Shown here piece after piece: positions 1-5,802 of a stretch of DNA of 6,035 nucleotides. Origin of the DNA: Candidatus Methanomethylophilaceae archaeon (GTDB lineage: Archaea; Thermoplasmatota; Thermoplasmata; Methanomassiliicoccales; Methanomethylophilaceae); the NCBI GenBank assembly GCA_017455785.1, contig JAFSYZ010000089.1:1-6035 (forward strand). Direction: 5' to 3'. Each line of letters begins with the position of its first letter. Within the stretch, counting starts at the first letter, position 1. The position numbers were made by a program, and so were the translations under genes. A model generated the notes under the pieces. That model made no database searches. It worked only from the letters and a program-made list of their open reading frames with translations, and was not told where the DNA came from.

Positions 1-150
1 ACTGATGATCGTCGTCTCCTTCGCCTTCGACTCGGTCTTGAAGGATTCCTTCTTCTCGCCGATCTCCTTCTCCTCACCGCAACTGGTGTTGGAGCAAACA
101 TACTTCCCCTCCTTGGGGAACATCATAGAACCGCACTTTGAACAAAACAA
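1..150 (-). CDS. Transcription factor S-like zinc-ribbon protein (RpoM/TFS), N-terminal part, runs off window
   Basis: Only the first 50 residues are in the window; the C-terminus lies off the left edge. The N-terminus reads MFCSKCGSMMFPKEGKYVCS and continues with NTSCG, giving a zinc ribbon with cysteines at 3, 6, 19 and 24. A charged Lys/Glu/Thr linker follows. This matches the N-terminal ribbon of archaeal TFS, the RNA polymerase cleavage factor related to eukaryotic TFIIS and Rpb9, which rescues backtracked polymerase. The family is about 100-110 residues long and has a second ribbon with the catalytic acidic hairpin; that part is not visible here. The start is TTG at 148-150. An in-frame TAG lies only 15 bases upstream with no ATG or GTG between, and an AAGAGG ribosome site ends 9 bases before TTG. 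The second cysteine pair is spaced CX4C rather than CX2C. Another short zinc-ribbon protein is possible, since the diagnostic C-terminal domain is missing. Confidence 0.75.
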   Translation of the reverse strand, partial: MFCSKCGSMMFPKEGKYVCSNTSCGEEKEIGEKKESFKTESKAKETTIIS

Positions 151-159
151 GTGGATCAG

Positions 160-165
160 CCTCTT
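160..165 (-). promoter_or_regulatory. Ribosome binding site for the TTG start of the TFS-like gene
   Basis: The minus strand reads AAGAGG followed by CTGATC, close to the archaeal consensus GGAGGTGATC. It lies 9 bases before TTG at 148-150. It supports this non-ATG start, because an in-frame stop at 166-168 rules out a longer reading. Confidence 0.55.
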
Positions 166-192
166 CTAATACAACAGGTTAACTGATGAGAC

Positions 193-201
193 TATAAAAT
201 T
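193..201 (-). promoter_or_regulatory. TATA box of the TFS-like gene
   Basis: The minus strand reads AATTTTATA, a good archaeal TATA-box match. It lies about 45 bases before the start codon, which predicts transcription beginning near 168-172 and a leader of about 20 bases containing the AAGAGG site. It indicates that the TFS-like gene has its own promoter, although the membrane-protein gene upstream runs in the same direction. Confidence 0.5.
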
Positions 202-210
202 GTATGTCAG

Positions 211-226
211 GCGTACGTACGTACGC
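211..226. repeat. Perfect 16-bp palindrome of GTAC units
   Basis: GCGTACGTACGTACGC equals its own reverse complement. It lies 2 bases after the stop codon of the membrane-protein gene and about 9 bases upstream of the TATA box of the TFS-like gene. That position suits a dimeric regulator binding next to the promoter. In RNA it could also fold into a 6-bp stem with a GTAC loop, followed after a few bases by AATTTT, so a 3'-end role for the upstream gene is an alternative. No function is established. Confidence 0.6.
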
Positions 227-228
227 GA

Positions 229-1110
229 CTAAATACAGTCGGAGATATCCTCGGCCGTCTCGGACACCTTCTCCGCCACGGGTTCGGCCTTCTTCTCCTG
301 CATGTGGATGATGTCACTGAACGGATTATCATCAGCTGGCACTTCCGCTGCAGCGGTGGATGTTGGCGTTGACATGACTACGGGTGTGCTGTCCAAAGTT
401 CCTGTTACGACTGCGGATTTGGGCTCGGAACTTTTCACCGGTCTCTTACGGGTCTGCATCGCCATGGTGTTTACGGCGATGTTCTGATAATCCTCGTAGG
501 TCTCGAAGGCGAGCGTCCTGCCCTTCCTGTAGAGGTCTATCGAGCGGTGGCGCCTTCCATTGACCTTGGTGGTCTCGGCGACAATGAGCCTCATCTCCTT
601 CCTGCTCTGATCCGCAAGAACACCTCCGATGACACCGAAGACTATGGTCAGCATGTACATGCCGAAGTCGATGGTCATGTTGGCACCGCCGAATATCTCC
701 CTGATGTAACCGATGGCGATCTCCGCCATCTGACCCAGGAACGGTGACGATTCCTTCAATGTAGCTATTTCAGCCTCAGGATTGGTCATCAATGCGGCGT
801 TTATGGACTGCAGTATCGCAGAGATGATGACAAGGACCAGGAGCATGCAGAACGTGGCTATCGCTGTGGCACCGAACCCCCTATAGGGTGATCCGGCCTT
901 CCTTCCACCCACGTACCCGGCGATCATCTGCCCGAACATGGGGATCCATCCCGCCACGAACAGCAGGAGGAACGTCAGGAGTATGCCTGAGCGTGTGTCG
1001 TATGCGCTCTTCGCGCTGTCCGCACCGGTACCCAGTACGGTATCGGCCGCGTCCTTCAGCATGGCGCCAACGTTACGTGAAGCGCCGTAAGACCTGTCCT
1101 TCAAATGCAT
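229..1110 (-). CDS. Uncharacterised membrane protein with three predicted TM segments and a long polar C-terminal tail
   Basis: A 293-residue protein I do not recognise with certainty. Hydrophobic segments lie at about residues 42-68, 76-103 and 147-166, with a possible amphipathic stretch at 123-143. Between the first two is a glycine-rich cytoplasmic-type turn, GYVGGRKAGSPYRGFGA. It resembles the turn of DUF5518-like archaeal membrane proteins, where a glycine-rich helix pair repeats, but this is memory-based and weak. From about residue 168 the chain is basic, then becomes a low-complexity tail rich in Thr, Pro, Ala, Glu and Ser, ending in acidic DISDCI. The start ATG at 1108-1110 suits the TATA box at 1152-1160, which predicts a leader of about 20 bases. 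No strong Shine-Dalgarno is visible, and Met17 is a possible later start. It lies upstream of the TFS-like gene on the same strand but is separated from it by that gene's own promoter. No signal peptide, enzyme motif or transporter signature is evident. Confidence 0.7.
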   Translation of the reverse strand: MHLKDRSYGASRNVGAMLKDAADTVLGTGADSAKSAYDTRSGILLTFLLLFVAGWIPMFGQMIAGYVGGRKAGSPYRGFGATAIATFCMLLVLVIISAILQSINAALMTNPEAEIATLKESSPFLGQMAEIAIGYIREIFGGANMTIDFGMYMLTIVFGVIGGVLADQSRKEMRLIVAETTKVNGRRHRSIDLYRKGRTLAFETYEDYQNIAVNTMAMQTRKRPVKSSEPKSAVVTGTLDSTPVVMSTPTSTAAAEVPADDNPFSDIIHMQEKKAEPVAEKVSETAEDISDCI

Positions 1111-1151
1111 CCCACGCCGACTTTTGTCGACAGTGGTATATCTGAATCGTA

Positions 1152-1160
1152 CTATATAAA
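1152..1160 (-). promoter_or_regulatory. TATA box of the membrane-protein gene
   Basis: The minus strand reads TTTATATAG, centred about 46 bases before the ATG at 1108-1110. Transcription would start near 1130. It forms one half of a divergent promoter region shared with the RNase gene. Confidence 0.5.
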
Positions 1161-1184
1161 TGAAGAAGCCTGCAACCTATCTGC

Positions 1185-1206
1185 TTTATATATTGGTTTT
1201 ATATAG
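1185..1206 (+). promoter_or_regulatory. Tandem TATA boxes of the beta-CASP RNase gene
   Basis: Two A/T-rich matches lie close together, TTTATATAT at 1185-1193 and TTTTATATAG at 1197-1206. Either could bind TBP, and their 12-base offset could give two start sites. Transcription starting about 22-26 bases downstream would leave a leader of roughly 110-125 bases before the ATG at 1341, which is long for an archaeal gene. The region from here to 1340 carries no convincing coding sequence. Confidence 0.5.
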
Positions 1207-1224
1207 TGTTTAACATCACTATCA

Positions 1225-1310
1225 CGCGCCCGTGGGCGCATTCACTCATTCGCAGTCAAAAGAGGACGGATGTCCGTTCTCTTCTCACAAAGTCCTCCAG
1301 ACATCGGAGG
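1225..1310 (+). promoter_or_regulatory. Structured 5' leader of the RNase gene: three successive hairpins
   Basis: Three inverted repeats follow one another between the predicted promoter and the RNase ribosome site. The first is GCGCCC-GT-GGGCGC at 1225-1238. The second has 11-base arms at 1260-1270 and 1273-1283, complementary except for one G-U pair; with the innermost pair open it becomes a 10-bp stem with an AUGU loop. The third is CCTCC at 1294-1298 pairing with GGAGG at 1306-1310 across a 7-base loop, which hides a Shine-Dalgarno-like GGAGG. The second is too long to be likely by chance. I do not recognise a known riboswitch class, and the regulatory role is inference. Confidence 0.45.
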
Positions 1311-1327
1311 CAACCATACAAAACAAA

Positions 1328-1331
1328 GGAG
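1328..1331 (+). promoter_or_regulatory. Ribosome binding site of the RNase gene
   Basis: AAAGGAGAC places GGAG 9 bases before the ATG at 1341-1343. It supports this start. The site lies just outside the three leader hairpins. Confidence 0.6.
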
Positions 1332-1340
1332 ACATAGCCA

Positions 1341-2579
1341 ATGGAAATGAAATTCAGATTCCTCGGCGGCGCAGATATGGTAGGCCGTATGGGGATGACA
1401 ATAGAAGGAGCAGGGAAGAGACTGCTCGTGGAATACGGTATGAGTCCGTCGAAACCGCCGGAGTATCCCATGCCCACCAACATGAGGATAGACCATCTTC
1501 TGCTCACACACTGCCACCTGGACCACTGCGGTATGGTACCGCAGATCTGCGGAAGGGACAGATGCGAGCTCTTCACCACACCGCTCTCGGCAGAGATCGG
1601 TGAGATCATGATGTACGATTCCCTGAAGATCGCTAAAGCGGAGGACTATCCACTGCCTTACACCACAGGCGATATCGAGAGGACGATGAAGAACGTCGTC
1701 CCGATGACATTCGGTGACACCTTCGATCTTGGAAAGATAGAGGTGACGATGCACTCTGCAGGACACGTCCCGGGTGCAACGATGTTCGAGTTCGGCGTGG
1801 ACACGAAAACTCTGTACTCAGGTGACATACACACACTGAAGCAGAGGCTCGTGGACGGTGCTGAACCGGTAGACTGCGAGAACCTGTTCGTCGAGGGAAC
1901 ATACGGAGGAAGGCTCCACCCTGACAGGAAGACCGTCGAGAAGGAGTTCCTCAACAAGGTCGCCGAGGTCGTTGACCGTGGCGGCACAGTGCTCATACCC
2001 AGCTTCGCCGTCGGACGTACACAGGAGATCATGATGCTCCTGAGGAACGAGGGCTACGAGATGTGGGTGGACGGCATGGGAAGGTCCGTGACGAGACTGT
2101 TCCTCGACTACCCTGAATACCTGGCCGACCCGAGGGCGCTCAAACAGGCCAAGATGAAGTTCAACGAGGTACGCAACGCCAACATGAGGAAGGACGCATC
2201 CAGGGCCGAGGTCATCGTGACCACCGGCGGAATGCTCGACGGCGGACCGGTACTCGGATACCTGAACCGCCTCAAGGACGACCCGAGGAACGCCATCCTC
2301 CTGGTAGGGTACCAGGCGGAGGACACCAACGGAAGGCTCCTGCTTGAGGACAGATGCGTGAAGATCGAGGGAGAGATCTACAAGATCAACTGTGAGATCC
2401 AGAAATATGACTTCTCCGCACACGCGGACCACAAGGAGATCGTGGACTTCGTGAAGGGCTGCGATCCGAAGAACGTCATAATCATGCACTCGGAGACAAG
2501 GGAGGAGTTCCTTGACGACCTGGCAGATTACAACGTGATCCTTCCCAATACAGGGGAGGCATTCACACTCGATGTGTGA
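1341..2579 (+). CDS. Beta-CASP metallo-beta-lactamase ribonuclease, KH-less, aCPSF2-like
   Basis: A 412-residue zinc-dependent RNA-processing nuclease of the CPSF/RNase J superfamily. The metallo-beta-lactamase motifs are complete: HCHLDH at residues 57-62, His142 in SAGHVPGA and Asp162 in YSGDIH. The beta-CASP motifs follow: Glu185 in VEGTYGG (motif A), His361 in FSAHADH (motif B) and His383 in IMHSE (motif C). SFAVGRTQEI (221-230) is also typical of the family. There are no N-terminal KH domains, which excludes aCPSF1. The length of about 410-420 residues and the GMSPSKPPEYP segment (33-43) favour aCPSF2 over archaeal RNase J; that choice is less certain than the superfamily. Members of the superfamily act as endonucleases and/or 5'-3' exonucleases in RNA maturation and decay, in the cytoplasm. 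The gene stands alone, with its own promoter, a long leader and a strong terminator hairpin, and it converges on the MBL-fold gene. Confidence 0.9.
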   Translation: MEMKFRFLGGADMVGRMGMTIEGAGKRLLVEYGMSPSKPPEYPMPTNMRIDHLLLTHCHLDHCGMVPQICGRDRCELFTTPLSAEIGEIMMYDSLKIAKAEDYPLPYTTGDIERTMKNVVPMTFGDTFDLGKIEVTMHSAGHVPGATMFEFGVDTKTLYSGDIHTLKQRLVDGAEPVDCENLFVEGTYGGRLHPDRKTVEKEFLNKVAEVVDRGGTVLIPSFAVGRTQEIMMLLRNEGYEMWVDGMGRSVTRLFLDYPEYLADPRALKQAKMKFNEVRNANMRKDASRAEVIVTTGGMLDGGPVLGYLNRLKDDPRNAILLVGYQAEDTNGRLLLEDRCVKIEGEIYKINCEIQKYDFSAHADHKEIVDFVKGCDPKNVIIMHSETREEFLDDLADYNVILPNTGEAFTLDV

Positions 2580-2581
2580 TC

Positions 2582-2615
2582 AGGGTGCCTTCGGGCACCC
2601 TTACATACACTTTTT
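2582..2615 (+). terminator. UUCG-tetraloop hairpin with T-tract, end of the RNase gene
   Basis: AGGGTGCC at 2582-2589 pairs with GGCACCCT at 2594-2601 around a TTCG loop, an exceptionally stable RNA tetraloop. TTTTT follows at 2611-2615. The hairpin starts 2 bases after the RNase stop and fills the 40-base gap between convergent genes. Only the plus strand gives a UUCG loop and a following T-run, so it appears built for the RNase transcript, though the stem could also form in RNA reading from the operon side. Confidence 0.75.
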
Positions 2616-2619
2616 ATAA

Positions 2620-3504
2620 TCATTTTGAGGAACGGTATTCCTTGATTATCGTCGGTACGACGTACTTGTTGTTGAGGTCGAAGGCGGCCTCGGGCTGACC
2701 CTTCCTCATCGGACCGACCCAAATGATATCCTTGACGATCTGCTTGATCTCTTCCTCGGTCTTCCCGTTGTCGTAATTCTCAAGGATGATGTCCCTCATC
2801 TTCTCGGTATCCCTCTCGGCCATGAATGTGGTCTTCCTGCAATCATCACCGTAGACCACATCATAATGAGGCATCAGTATCTTGTCGGGATCAAGCTCTT
2901 TCACTCTGTGTATGAAATCCAACGTCCTCTTGCAGCTGACTAGACAAGCGGGAGCGATGTCCTCCGCACTGGCGAAGACACCTAGCGTCTCGTTGGCGAT
3001 CAGGAACCTTTCCTCCTCACACCAGAACGCGATTGTATCCCATGTATGACCAGGGGACTCCAGGACCTTGAACCTCATCGTTCCGAGGTCGATGATGTCC
3101 CCCTCTTTCACCCTGATGTCCGTATGCAATCCCTTCAGGTTGCCCATGAAGAACGGGCTCTTCCTGAACGCTATCGCAGCGGCACGGTTGAGCTTCATCA
3201 TCGTCTTGACCGCATTGGGCTTGTTGAAGACATCCGCGGCATGCTCCGCCGATACGACCTTGGCATCGGGCCATCTCTTCTTCACCGCAACGGAACCGGA
3301 AACGTGATCATAATGTGAATGTGTCAGCAAGATGTAGTCTAATGGTCTGTCGCCCAGAATATCACTGATCTTCTTGACAGTACCCTTGGCGGTGAACAGG
3401 AAACCGGAATCTATGAGTGCAGTCTTTCCGCTGTCTACCAACAGGAGGAAGGCTTCGCCTCCACTCACACAACCTACGTTATGGACCGAGAAGCTCATGT
3501 TCAC
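2620..3504 (-). CDS. MBL-fold metallo-hydrolase, third gene of the gap-pgk operon
   Basis: A 294-residue single-domain metallo-beta-lactamase-fold hydrolase of unknown substrate. Visible metal-site motifs are HSHYDH at residues 62-67, His153 in ESPGHTWDT and His213 in MPHYD. At the position where the bridging Asp usually sits the sequence is ANETLG (170-175), so Glu172 probably takes its place. Helices at 86-120 and the C-terminal 220-290 region resemble the substrate-covering insertions of glyoxalase II-like and lactonase-like members. It lacks the beta-CASP domain, so it is not a second RNase. Translation is probably coupled to pgk. GTG at 3502-3504 overlaps the pgk TGA in GTGA, while ATG at 3496-3498, two codons later, begins 2 bases after that stop; neither has a clear Shine-Dalgarno. 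Cotranscription hints at a metabolic or damage-control role, perhaps on a phosphorylated or thioester metabolite, but nothing in the sequence shows which. Confidence 0.85.
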   Translation of the reverse strand: MNMSFSVHNVGCVSGGEAFLLLVDSGKTALIDSGFLFTAKGTVKKISDILGDRPLDYILLTHSHYDHVSGSVAVKKRWPDAKVVSAEHAADVFNKPNAVKTMMKLNRAAAIAFRKSPFFMGNLKGLHTDIRVKEGDIIDLGTMRFKVLESPGHTWDTIAFWCEEERFLIANETLGVFASAEDIAPACLVSCKRTLDFIHRVKELDPDKILMPHYDVVYGDDCRKTTFMAERDTEKMRDIILENYDNGKTEEEIKQIVKDIIWVGPMRKGQPEAAFDLNNKYVVPTIIKEYRSSK

Positions 3505-4724
3505 AGATTATTGTAACTGTATTTTAGGGCATCTATGACCGGCAACGGCTGTCCCAGCAGGAAGGTCTCCAACGCTCCGCCTCCCGTACTAACGTACGAG
3601 AACCTGTCCGTGAGGTCGAATGTATCGGCTGCACCGACTGTGTGTCCTCCTCCGATGACAGACTGTCCCCTGGACTCGATCATCGCTTCCTGGAGAGCCT
3701 TCGTTCCTTTGCCGAATCCTTCCTTCTCGTACACTCCGGCGGGTCCGGACATGAATGATGTCTTTGATGATATTATCACCTTGACGAACTTGTCTATGGA
3801 TTCGTCACCGATGTCCAATGCGGCCTCCTTGACCGGAAGGTCACCCACAAGGACGGATACCCTCTTACCGTCACGCTCGACCGCCACATCGATTGGAAGC
3901 AGGACCCTCTGCCCGTACTTGGACATGGTATCCTTGGCAGCCTGGATATTCTCCTCTGTCAACTCTTCCTTGAGGATCTCCGTGGATGCCTCTCCGAGCT
4001 CTATGCCGCGTGCATGGAGGAACGCATTGCCTGCCAATCCCACCAAGATGACGGTGTCGGCCATTCCCGTACCGAGGACATGGTCGATCATCTCGGACGC
4101 ATCCCCGAACTTCGCTCCTCCGAGAATGAAGACGGAAGGCCTTCTTGGTTCATCGAAAATCGCTTTGAGTGCATGGATCTCCTTCGCCATCAGTCTGCCT
4201 GATGCGGAAGGTACCTTCACAGGGAATCCGACCAGTGAGCACTGCGACCTGTGGGCCGCACCGAATGCGTCGCATACGTAGTAATCGATCAACGGTGTGA
4301 GTTCCTTGACCAATTCTCCTTCCGCGTGACCGAACATGTCGATCTTGGCGGTCTCGGAATCCAATCCCCTCACGTTACCGAGTAACAGTACTTCACCGGA
4401 ACCGAGGTTCTTGATGGCTTCCTTGGCCTTGTCGCCTATGACATCGTCCACATACTTCACCGGATAGTTCAGGTTCTTGGACAGTCTCTCAGCGTGCTGC
4501 TCCAGGGAGATGAAGTCCCACTTGCCCTTCCTGCTCTGATGTGCCAGTATGACGACCTTGGCCCTCTTTCCCATGAGCTCGCGCACGGTGGGGACGACAC
4601 GTCTGATCCTGGCATCGTTGATTATCTTCAGCGTACCCTTGTCAAGGGGACAGTTGATGTCCACCCTCAGCAGTACGGTCTTGTCCCTGTAGTTGAAATC
4701 CTCGAGTGTGTGGAAATCCTTCAT
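3501..4724 (-). CDS. pgk: Phosphoglycerate kinase
   Basis: A 407-residue cytoplasmic enzyme that transfers phosphate between 1,3-bisphosphoglycerate plus ADP and 3-phosphoglycerate plus ATP, in glycolysis or gluconeogenesis. Family landmarks appear in order: LLRVDINCP (18-26), the N-domain phosphoglycerate-binding segment; HQSRKG (62-67), replacing the bacterial SHLGRPKG; LLLGNVRG (113-120), replacing LLENVRF; CDAFGAAHR (151-159); LGGAKFGD (201-208); MSGPAGVYE (325-333); IGGGHT (357-362); and STGGGALE (379-386), the C-terminal hinge and nucleotide-side loop. The divergent N-terminal segments are typical of archaeal forms. ATG at 4722-4724 lies 10 bases after the gap stop. GAAGGTAATCAC directly before it is close to the archaeal Shine-Dalgarno consensus and overlaps that stop. 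The 3' end overlaps or abuts the MBL-fold gene, completing the operon gap-pgk-MBL. Confidence 0.95.
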   Translation of the reverse strand: MKDFHTLEDFNYRDKTVLLRVDINCPLDKGTLKIINDARIRRVVPTVRELMGKRAKVVILAHQSRKGKWDFISLEQHAERLSKNLNYPVKYVDDVIGDKAKEAIKNLGSGEVLLLGNVRGLDSETAKIDMFGHAEGELVKELTPLIDYYVCDAFGAAHRSQCSLVGFPVKVPSASGRLMAKEIHALKAIFDEPRRPSVFILGGAKFGDASEMIDHVLGTGMADTVILVGLAGNAFLHARGIELGEASTEILKEELTEENIQAAKDTMSKYGQRVLLPIDVAVERDGKRVSVLVGDLPVKEAALDIGDESIDKFVKVIISSKTSFMSGPAGVYEKEGFGKGTKALQEAMIESRGQSVIGGGHTVGAADTFDLTDRFSYVSTGGGALETFLLGQPLPVIDALKYSYNNL

Positions 4725-4726
4725 GT

Positions 4727-4736
4727 GATTACCTTC
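4727..4736 (-). promoter_or_regulatory. Ribosome binding site of pgk, overlapping the gap stop codon
   Basis: The minus strand reads GAAGGTAATC, then AC, then ATG. It differs from GGAGGTGATC at two positions. The AAGGT core shares bases with the gap TGA, so ribosomes ending gap can reinitiate on pgk. Confidence 0.6.
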
Positions 4737-5742
4737 AGATACCCATGGCCTTGTTGGTCTTGGCGATGGACTTGAGGGGATCCTCCTCGAGCTTGCACAT
4801 GGACCTTATGCAGTCCACGTTCTCGGGGATGACATCGCTCTCCTGGTTGACCGCCTGGTAGTAATACAGAACATTGCCGACCATCTTTATGCCATCCTCC
4901 CAGACGACGATCTCGAACATGTCACCGCGGGTCCTTCCGATCTCCCTGGCCAGGTCCATGATCTGCGCTGTGGACTTGACACCGTCCTTGCTCTTCACGA
5001 GTTTCACACGGGGTGTCTGCTTGAACAGGTCGATGATCTCCTGTGTGCTGGGTTCGGCACCGAGTTCCAAGGCGACAGTGTGCATGTGCATGAGCGTGGT
5101 AGGTACCTTCACCGCCATGGTCTGGATGTTGATCCATGGAAGGACCGACTGAACATCTATACCGTGGTGGGTCGGTATCTTCACCACAGGTTCGATGGCA
5201 TTGATAGGTCCTGCCTTGCTGTCGTTGGGGTCCGCACTCCTCCTGATGAGTGTGACGTACCCGTTCTTGATCTTGTACTTGCTGTCGATCGGGAACAGTG
5301 TCCTCAGCAGTCCGGTGGTGTTGCATGATACCACACGGGAGAACTGAGCGCCCCATGACTCCTTGTAGTTGGCGAGGGCGTTGAACGATATGCCTGTGAG
5401 GCTGTGGTCCTCCCCTCCCTGCCAGATCGCTTTGATGCCGTATTTCGTGTACAGTGCCTTGTACTCCTCGGAGAGCTTTCCGGGAGTGCAGTCCACCATT
5501 ATGTCGACCTTTCCGCAGAGATCCTCCACGGTTCCGGCGACTTCCACGCCTGCAGCTTTGAAATCCTCGATCTTGTCGGCCGGTACATACAATGGATAGC
5601 CCAACTGGACCGCGAGTTTCGCCTCGTATGTGGGCCTCGTCTTGGTCACACCGACTATCTCCATGTCATCCTGCTGGTTGACAGCTGTGGCGACCCTTTT
5701 TCCGATTGTTCCGTATCCGTTGATTCCGACCTTTACCTTCAT
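4735..5742 (-). CDS. gap: Glyceraldehyde-3-phosphate dehydrogenase, archaeal phosphorylating type
   Basis: A 335-residue enzyme catalysing reversible, phosphate-dependent oxidation of glyceraldehyde-3-phosphate to 1,3-bisphosphoglycerate, feeding Pgk from the next gene. The N-terminal Rossmann motif is VGINGYGTIGKRVA (5-18). VTKTRP (32-37) lies at the end of the second strand, where archaeal enzymes bind the NADP phosphate, so NADP preference or dual use is likely. The catalytic cysteine is Cys140 in SCNTTG. RRSADPNDSKAGPINAI (167-183) and PTHHGIDV (190-197) are hallmarks of the archaeal class, and the histidine pair probably includes the base that activates the cysteine. Length fits the class (about 334-340). 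I place the start at ATG 5740-5742 because AGGTG lies 6 bases upstream. An in-frame GTG at 5749-5751 would add three residues but falls inside that ribosome site. It is the first gene of the operon and follows its own TATA box. Confidence 0.95.
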   Translation of the reverse strand: MKVKVGINGYGTIGKRVATAVNQQDDMEIVGVTKTRPTYEAKLAVQLGYPLYVPADKIEDFKAAGVEVAGTVEDLCGKVDIMVDCTPGKLSEEYKALYTKYGIKAIWQGGEDHSLTGISFNALANYKESWGAQFSRVVSCNTTGLLRTLFPIDSKYKIKNGYVTLIRRSADPNDSKAGPINAIEPVVKIPTHHGIDVQSVLPWINIQTMAVKVPTTLMHMHTVALELGAEPSTQEIIDLFKQTPRVKLVKSKDGVKSTAQIMDLAREIGRTRGDMFEIVVWEDGIKMVGNVLYYYQAVNQESDVIPENVDCIRSMCKLEEDPLKSIAKTNKAMGI

Positions 5743-5748
5743 GGCAAG

Positions 5749-5753
5749 CACCT
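5749..5753 (-). promoter_or_regulatory. Ribosome binding site of gap
   Basis: The minus strand reads AGGTG with CTTGCC between it and the ATG at 5740-5742. It decides the start in favour of this ATG over the in-frame GTG that forms its last three bases. Confidence 0.6.
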
Positions 5754-5774
5754 AGCCCGTGTATGAATTAAAGG

Positions 5775-5785
5775 ATATTATTATT
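5775..5785 (-). promoter_or_regulatory. Probable TATA box of the gap-pgk-MBL operon
   Basis: The minus strand reads AATAATAATAT, about 33-43 bases before the gap ATG, giving a predicted leader of only about 10 bases. It is an imperfect TATA match, but it is the only A/T-rich element in the 60 bases between gap and the DUF1016 remnant. Confidence 0.4.
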
Positions 5786-5802
5786 GTCGGATGCGCCCGC
5801 TA

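Noticed and set aside
1232..1603. Possible upstream gene of 123 codons on the plus strand overlapping the RNase start
   Set aside because: Its second part is simply another frame of the RNase gene, and the first part is the hairpin-rich leader. There is no ribosome site at its start.
1242..1766. Open frame of 174 codons on the minus strand across the RNase start
   Set aside because: It covers the RNase promoter leader and the zinc-motif coding region in antisense, with no domain likeness and a Cys/His-rich random look.
1818..2489. Open frame of 223 codons on the minus strand
   Set aside because: It lies wholly inside the beta-CASP RNase gene, whose frame has every catalytic motif. The antisense product has no recognisable domain and is rich in Val, Leu and His, as expected for a shadow frame.
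3591..3600. ACGTACG inside pgk as a further copy of the GTAC palindrome
   Set aside because: The match is only 7 bases and is explained by the coding sequence. It does not extend to the 16-bp palindrome.
3535..4281. Open frame of 248 codons on the plus strand
   Set aside because: It is antisense to pgk, which is unambiguous. Its Ser/Pro-rich composition mirrors the codon use of the pgk strand, and no ribosome site precedes it.
5749..5751. GTG as the gap start codon
   Set aside because: It would add three residues before MKVKVGINGYG, but it forms part of the AGGTG ribosome site that fits the ATG at 5740-5742.
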